A DNA stretch of 64,000 nt, taken from assembly GCF_037975245.1 (NCBI RefSeq), contig NC_092573.1, forward strand, positions 4,337,501 to 4,401,500, read 5' to 3'. The notes under the pieces are model-generated. The model was not told where the DNA came from and ran no database searches. It worked only from the letters and a program-made list of their open reading frames with translations. This DNA comes from Apostichopus japonicus (Eukaryota; Echinodermata; Holothuroidea; Aspidochirotida; Stichopodidae). Positions 57,628-64,000 of this stretch are shown here, one piece after another; position 1 is the first letter of the stretch, and each line of letters starts with the position of its first letter. The position numbers and the translations under genes were made by a program.

Positions 57628-58359
57628 GTATTTCCTAGCCAAAGTGAAACCCAATCGTTTTATGACAACAAGTTGCAAATATCTATATATAGATATATAT
57701 ATATGTGTGTATACTGATGTCTATTGTCCTTCAATAGGTTTCTTTAAATTTGCATATTTGGAACAGTTTTTATTGGGGGATCGGGGGAGGGGAGGCTTTG
57801 TTGTTTTTTCTTATTTATTTTTGTTTGGCAATATTTCATTATCAGGCAAATTAGTCAATTCGTTCAATATTGTGCCACTTCATTGTATATGTTTCTAATG
57901 ATTTTGAGGGACATTTGAATCTGTCAGAATGTACAGGTTTCAGTTTGAAGAATATTGAAAATACTTCACATTCTTCATGGTGAGAATGCAATGGTGTTTT
58001 AACCAGGGAGTTGTTATGGAACAACTCCCAGGTTTAACATGTATAAGTCGACTTAATCAGCTCTGTTGAATCTTCATGGTGAGATGCAATAGTGGTTTAA
58101 CATGTATAATGCATACATGCTTTTTCCTGCCTGTCTAGTATTATAATACAGCAATCATAACCAATACCATGGATGTTAAGTTTTCACACCAATGTAATTT
58201 GTTTAATATGATAATAATACATACAGTGAATTATCCTGTAGAGGCTTCTTTCATTGAAACAAATTAATTCAGTAACAGGCGATGAAGATTGGGAATTGAG
58301 TGTGAGACTTACACACATATTGTCAGAATGTAATAAGGACAAGAGCTCTGTAAAGTGTG

Positions 58360-58428
58360 GGCCCTAATCAAGTGTGGGCCCTAATCAGGTGTGGGCCCTA
58401 ATCAAGTGTGGGCCCTAATCAAGGGCTG
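58360..58428. repeat. 17-bp tandem repeat, 4 copies
   Basis: AAGTGTGGGCCCTAATC is repeated four times, with one G variant. Confidence 0.95.
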
Positions 58429-59127
58429 ATGGAATTTGATCTGACCCAAGAAGCATTAATACCTATGTGTATGTATGTCAAGCAAAGTTTGTTACACGTG
58501 TTAAATTACTTTGGCTTGATATTGTAAATACAGGAAACCATCAACCTAGCTTGGACAGCTCTTTTAGTTTTAGTCATTTCTAGCTGTTTTAATTCCCATT
58601 ATCACAATGTGGAAATTATTTTCCACTATTGTGATGCTGTGGTTAAGTCACATTCTTCTACATTCTTGATCAATATTTACGTTCAGGGCCAGATTTGCCT
58701 AACTTAGTTAGGAGGGCACCTTGGTCAGACATAAATCTCCTCTCCCCCCCCCCCCCCATCACCACCAACCCCAACCATTGTCAAGAGGTCATGAGACAAC
58801 CAAGGCAAACGTTGTTGTGACTTTATTTTATACCAGCTGCACTTTTATTGTGTGTGTGTGTAGTAATATATGCATGTTAGATATGCAAAGTACATAGATC
58901 TCTTCAGAACTTTTAATTGTTGTTGTTTAATTTAATATATTATGCCCTGTCATTTTCTATCTTTCTTTCCTTCCTTCTCGTTTATTTTTGGCCCCCTTAT
59001 TTGATTATATCCAAAAAGTAATACTTTAATATATTACAGTTTGATATTTTCAAATGTGAGATCAAAGAGTCGTTGTATTTTTCGCATAAAATTTATTCAT
59101 GTGCCTTTTTGTTTTGTTTTTTTGCAG

Positions 59128-59196
59128 ATCCATGTTTCCCACTTGGTTTGATTTTCTTCTTCGACAACTTTATACAGAAGTGTCTGTTATCTGGAA
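59128..59196 (+). CDS. exon of the unrecognised + strand gene
   Basis: The acceptor TTTTTTTGCAG is excellent and the donor is GTATGT. It reads SMFPTWFDFLLRQLYTEVSV then IW, with trailing AA. The phase is compatible with both neighbours. Confidence 0.68.
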
Positions 59197-59639
59197 GTAT
59201 GTCAGTTTGCCAACAGGCAGCTGCTTCAAGACATGTCAACTAGACCATACATAGTTGAGAAGGGGAATTGGGGAGGGGGGGGTGGGATAGAAGGTAAGAT
59301 TTAAAAAAAAAAAAATCTTAATATAATATTCTGAAAATTTCCACATGCAGAACTGCCTATATCCACCCTTTATTGACTACTAGTGTTGAAAGTATTAAAG
59401 GTAATTAATTTGAAGAAGTGTTGGAAATTGTAGTTTGAGCAAATGTAAAGATTGCTTTAGACTTTTTCAAGGCTACTTTTGACATACACACCTTCCTCCC
59501 CCCCCCCCACCAAGAAAAACTTATTATCTACATAGGATTCTAACAGATGCCACTAATTGAACCAGTAAGCTTAAGATCAATGTCCACTCCAGGACTCTCA
59601 ACCAGTAATTTCTGTGTTTTCTCTGAATCTGTTGATCAT

Positions 59640-59706
59640 TTTCCAGTAAAGTTATCTGATTACAAGACAATAATTTTCCAGTAAAGTTATCTGTTTACAA
59701 GACTAA
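59640..59706. repeat. 33-bp tandem duplication
   Basis: TTTTCCAGTAAAGTTATCTG then (A/T)TTACAAGAC is present twice in succession. Confidence 0.9.
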
Positions 59707-60891
59707 GTTTGGCATTTGTAAGTTTGTAAGGGTTGACAGTACTACCAGCATACCAAACAGAAATCTGTGTTGGCCGATACAGTATTTGTAGATAGCACAC
59801 AGTTCAATTAAAGTCTATTGCAACAAGCTTAGAAGTGTTGCAATTCACTTTGTAATAAAAGCCAGGTTATACAGTTGCATAATAAAAATGCAGGCACCAA
59901 CTGATGCCTATCATAACAGACGAGTGTTCGGTGTACAAAACAAGCCTGTGGCCATGTTGGCTTGTTGATAAAGAAAGTTGCTCATTCTTCGCAAAACTGC
60001 TTCTTGTGGACAGAAAAAGAAACAGAAATACCTCATGATGATAACATGATAACATAGATACATGATAACATGGTCTGTAGAGAACATTAAAGGGGCATTT
60101 AGGCGGTCATGATAGTCATCAGCTTGTTTATCTGTTGTTTATAATGGGAATGCAGAATGCACCTTTAACTCAAATAGCCGGATTGGATGACGATACGCAC
60201 CGTTAATTGTGTGATATCTCTATTTAAAGACATCTTCATAGGCCTGATCCAACATGCAAACAATAACTATATGTAAAGTTATAATTTTGAAACAAGTGAT
60301 CCCATTTTATCACAAACATCTCTCACCACCAGATGGTATTCTATTAATGTTAGAAACTTTCAAACTTTATTGTTAGCTTGTGTCATAACTTATCAAAATA
60401 TCAAGAGTTTATTCAAATGTTCAAAACAGGTATTAACATTTGGCCTAAATCAGCCCCCTCTTTCCTTTGCCCCTCCCCCCCCCTCCCCGGTCACCTGTTA
60501 ATCCTAGTAAGGATTAAAACTGAAGTGCTGCCAGATACCTGTGAGAGAGCTTATATCAGGTAGGGTCATTTGTCTTAGTTATTTAGCCTACTGAAAAAGT
60601 TGTCAATGATCAGAAAGGTTTCACCATCAAACTTGAAACTAAGGGAAACTTCCTCCAAAAATGTTAAGATGGATGTTTGGGGAGGGGCAGGGGGTAGGTA
60701 TGGGGTCACAGTCTCACTGCCACCAGGGAAACTTGACACTTGTGGAGGCTCATTTTGCACAAAACATTTAGAGGTTGGGCAAACCACGAGGAGAGAAACA
60801 AAGGTGTATTGGATTATGTTAGTGCATGCTGGAGTCCTGGTTAATGACCAATGGTAATCCACACATTTAATGTATGTCTCAAAATTCATAG

Positions 60892-60925
60892 ACACTTTTG
60901 GACAATACAGCAGACGTTGGTGAAG
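60892..60925 (+). CDS. short exon of the unrecognised + strand gene
   Basis: 34 nt between TTCATAG and GTAAGG. The leading A completes Lys from the previous exon, then HFWTIQQTLVK. Ends in phase 0. Confidence 0.5.
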
Positions 60926-63218
60926 GTAAGGAGATCTTTAACTGTACACCACCAAAGGTTTTATTTAGATAACAGCAGAAATGTGAATCATCAAAATAAT
61001 CTTCTTTAACAGTTAAATTTTAGTAATAATATTACCTGTAATTAATAAATCTAATGTATTTATGGAGTAAATTATACGGATAAATACAATGACTTTTCAT
61101 TGACTTTCAAGTTAATGTTATTATTTAGTTTCTGTTTTTCCTTCTTTACATTTTCGTGCCTGTCCACACAAAAACAAAATAATGAACTTCTCAATAAAAT
61201 TATGTTAAAATGGTGGTAGATATGTTTCTGCTAATCTTCTGCAGAGAAAGAAAAATAAACTGATGAAAAATATTTGTTGCTGTGCACCATTTTCTCTCAT
61301 TTTATTCCATGTGTTCTAATTACATTTCCACATCTCAGCATGAGTTTCCCACTGTATGACGCCAACGGCCGATTTTTAATGTATTCCCCTTGTTTTTGGT
61401 TATAATTGAAAGTGATAGCTATGGCTCCATAAATTATCAATTCATATTTAATGAAGTCAAAATGCATGTTTTTGTAGTTGAAAGAGTCAAATTTGTGTAA
61501 ATAAACAATGTTAATAAATCACTAATGTTGTTTCATCATAAACAACCAGAGCGGGAGTATTGGCCTAGTGCTGAAATATATTTGTTCGTCACCATGGTGC
61601 CCTGTGGTCCAAAAAATTAATTGCATCTAAAATTGGGAATTCAGTGGTTGCTATAATAAATATGGTTTATATAGTTACGTAGGTGGAGAAAACTTTCTAT
61701 CACTCCCTCCTTTCACTTACCCCCCATCCCCTTTTACTCTGTGTTTGCATAACGTAGAGACAAACCCACCATCGTCCGTAAGTTTTGTGATATAATCCTT
61801 ATGAAAGGCTGCAAAACACAAGTTGCCTGCAGTAAAACGGCAATGTGCATTTCAGGGGTATCCAAAGTGAGATACCTTTGTGCCTCAAGGCAGAAAGTTA
61901 AGCTCTGTGTAAATTCATCATCTACAAGTGCCAACTTTTTGAAGTCTTCATTCTTTCTTAGGTCAATTAAAAAAACAGGAGAAAATATTATTTTTCATCC
62001 CACACTGTTTTGGGCAGCCTAATTGACCCTGTACCCCAGGGCTACAGTTCCTCCACACCCCCCCCCCCCCCTCCTTGCCTCTTCTCTCTAGTCAGGTCTG
62101 TATATACCCCATAAATAAAATAATGAACATTGTACTATTTGTTCAAATCAGTTGTGTTTGTATATAACAATGATACATTTCCTACTCTGCAGACTACGTC
62201 AGTGGACCAACAAATACATATTTGATTGTATCCTGGGAATGGCATTTAAATAATGGAAACAAAATGTCAAATACCAACAGAACTAAACAATGCTTTTGTA
62301 GCATATTTACGTAGACCCCCTTCCTGTTTAACATACACCAGTCTGTGTTGATAGTTGTTATTAACTTCGACCAATGATGACATCAATGACCAGCTGAAGG
62401 CATTCGTTGGGATGACAAGATACTACCTACCATGGAAAACTAATGGATATTTGAGCGTTTGCAATAATTGCATACGACTCTATTTATTCTTGAGCGATAG
62501 TTTATTCTTGGACTTTTCGATTGGGTTGACTACAGGACAAATACCATGGGACTTGGACTCCAGATGATGAGACTTGTGCAGTTCTTGATTTTATTTGACA
62601 AGCAAACTTTGTTGCAACATTTTGACAATTTCAAAAGTGTTTTCTTTTTTTTGGGGGGGGGGGGGATATTGACCGCAATAAGATCAACGGAGTGACTGAC
62701 TTTATTCTGACTTGACATGAAATGCAAATGCTTTGTAAACAAATTATTTATCTACGTATATCTGGTCTTCAGAAGGGTAGTATAGTAGAGTCTGTCTAAC
62801 TGTGAAGAGGGGTGGGTGGTACACTGTTTTTTACTAGGATGCATGAACTGCCGACATGAGGGTGTTCAGATGTTCAAGTTATATATTGTAATGATTTTCA
62901 AGCGCAAAGATACATGTCAGAAGGAGGAATTACTCTAAGGAATTTTACCTTGTTCTTGTTTTAGTAACTTATTGCCTGATTGACTTATTGGAGGGTTCCT
63001 AACCTTCCGGTCTTTGTATTATTCTTGGAACTTAACTTAAAAGTAAGTAACATCGATTTGATTTGGCCAACTCCAGTTTTGGATTTAAAAATAAATAAAA
63101 AAAATATCAAACTATAGCTGGTAGCGACACCCTATATATATAACGTAAGCTGACAGATTTCTAACGGCGATCAAATCATTTTAACGTAGCTTGTCAGACA
63201 TTTCAAAATACCTTCCAG

Positions 63219-63470
63219 TTGAGTTTATCAAACGAACCACAAATTTCGCAAAGACCACCACAAGAGAGTATCTTTCGGGGACTTCTGGGAAACCGGAATG
63301 TCGACGAAAATACTTTAACCATATTCAATTTAACATTTATCGACAAATTATCTGTAACCGCGATACTATTGGATTTGTCTGTTTACGAGTTGTCGTCTAC
63401 TTGTACTGCAGTGTTACATGCAGGGATAACAGCTTACAGGTGCGAACAGTATAAGAAAACCATGAAATAA
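63219..63470 (+). CDS. terminal exon with stop codon overlapping AATAAA
   Basis: The acceptor is TACCTTCCAG, phase 0. Eighty-three codons, LSLSNEPQISQRPPQESIFR, GLLGNRNVDENTLTIFNLTF, IDKLSVTAILLDLSVYELSS, then a Cys-containing end and TAA at 63468-63470. The stop overlaps the hexamer AATAAA. It may be the last exon of the gene above (phase fits the 60925 donor) or belong to a different transcript. An alternative donor, CAG before GTGCGA at 63439, exists. Confidence 0.5.
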   Translation: MSLSNEPQISQRPPQESIFRGLLGNRNVDENTLTIFNLTFIDKLSVTAILLDLSVYELSSTCTAVLHAGITAYRCEQYKKTMK

Positions 63471-63472
63471 AA
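63466..63472 (+). terminator. candidate polyadenylation signal AATAAA
   Basis: GAAATAAAAAG directly overlaps the stop codon of the exon above. It is a canonical hexamer, but with a very short implied 3' UTR. Confidence 0.4.
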
Positions 63473-63905
63473 AGATCCAAAATTCCAAGCTTGCATTGTT
63501 TCATTTCATATGCAAATTATAGCAGTACTGACTTAACAGATATTAGTAGACATATCTGGGCTTTTCATGAGTAGCATTGTGTAGTTTCTGTTCCCGACCG
63601 TTTGGCTAAGGTCAGATGTAGCCTACAGTGAGTAATTTAGTGTTCAATTTGTTTGCAGCAGTTTTGAAAGGCTCTGAAGTTGGTCTCTTATAAAGTACTA
63701 GCCTATGGTTCGTTAGGAAACAAAGTGATATACATTCTTTGAACTTGTTTTGCAATTTGACCATTTTGCTTAGCATATTGCGATGCGAATCTGGATAAAC
63801 TACACCCTGTTTAGTAGTATATGATCCCTTTATAATGAACTCTGTGACACGCATTTGACGTAACATCATAATGATCACACGGTCACAACGCCACGAGAAT
63901 TTGCA

Positions 63906-63996
63906 GGAGCCTAAGGAGGGGGGGGGGGCGGAGGAGGAGGAGGATGCAGCCACGGAACTCGAGCGGACAATTATAGGTGGAAGCTTTGGAGGATAA
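63906..63996 (+). CDS. possible exon at the right edge
   Basis: After AATTTGCAG (63899-63907) a frame reads acidic residues and Gly: EPKEGGGAEEEEDAATELER then TIIGGSFGG, open to TAA at 63994-63996. It is low-complexity because of a G10 run and GAG repeats. The opposite strand also has an open frame here. It could be 5' untranslated or coding sequence of a further gene. Confidence 0.22.
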
Positions 63997-64000
63997 AGAA

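Noticed and set aside
61232-61320. Terminal exon after CTTCTGCAG reading RKKNKLMKNIC
   Set aside because: Good acceptor and correct phase after 60925, but the frame is short and low in complexity. The 63219 exon is longer and ends with a polyadenylation hexamer. It cannot be excluded.
62193-62225. Terminal exon after ACTCTGCAG
   Set aside because: Excellent acceptor, but the required phase gives only ten codons (TTSVDQQIHI) before TGA. The frame reading LRQWTNKYIFDCILGMAFK is out of phase with the upstream donor. Left unresolved.
63612-63953. 113-codon minus-strand frame
   Set aside because: Begins in the G/GAG-rich tract (poly-Ser/Pro in this strand) with no ATG in good context; the remainder shows no recognisable feature.

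Overview
The window is eukaryotic, intron-rich, AT-rich nuclear DNA. It is full of C/G homopolymers, microsatellites, minisatellites and cut-and-paste transposons. There is no operon structure, no long bacterial-type ORF, no CRISPR array and no rRNA. Short, conserved exons sit in kilobase-sized introns with GT/AG borders. The COG1 exons align readily with my recollection of vertebrate COG1, and the repeat style (tRNA-derived SINEs, hAT and Harbinger-like elements) fits a marine invertebrate, possibly an echinoderm. The species itself cannot be read from the sequence.

Region 1 (about 1-25.6 kb, + strand) is the 3' two thirds of COG1, subunit 1 of the conserved oligomeric Golgi tether. Seventeen exons (1073-25645) join without a single phase conflict into 697 codons and end at TAG 25643-25645. 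The first roughly 280 residues expected from the about 980-residue vertebrate protein lie upstream; one weaker upstream exon candidate starts at 642. The introns carry most of the mobile DNA. A 2.57-kb Harbinger-like element (4696-7264, TSD TAA) splits a 31-bp minisatellite. A 3.7-kb hAT element (12296-15992, TSD CTTACAAA) contains a second hAT element (13469-15427, TSD GCTAGAGC). A 190-bp duplication has copied an intron end plus the first codons of exon 13.

Region 2 (25.6-31.3 kb) holds the COG1 3' UTR with a 49-bp triple repeat, a possible minus-strand small gene (27.1-28.4 kb, low confidence), a tRNA-derived SINE and a 62-bp tandem array.

Region 3 (31.3-63.5 kb, + strand) appears to contain a second multi-exon gene that I do not recognise. 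Candidate exons at 31358, 35170, 36063, 37599, 38301, 48517, 57386, 59128, 60892 and 63219 can be read in a consistent phase, and the last ends in a stop codon overlapping AATAAA. The model has one serious problem, an in-frame TAA near the start of the 36063 exon, and one speculative micro-exon. Between these exons lie many tandem arrays (including a 428-bp perfect CCCT tract), a 306-bp hAT MITE and unremarkable AT-rich DNA. The final 500 bp may contain the start of a further gene.
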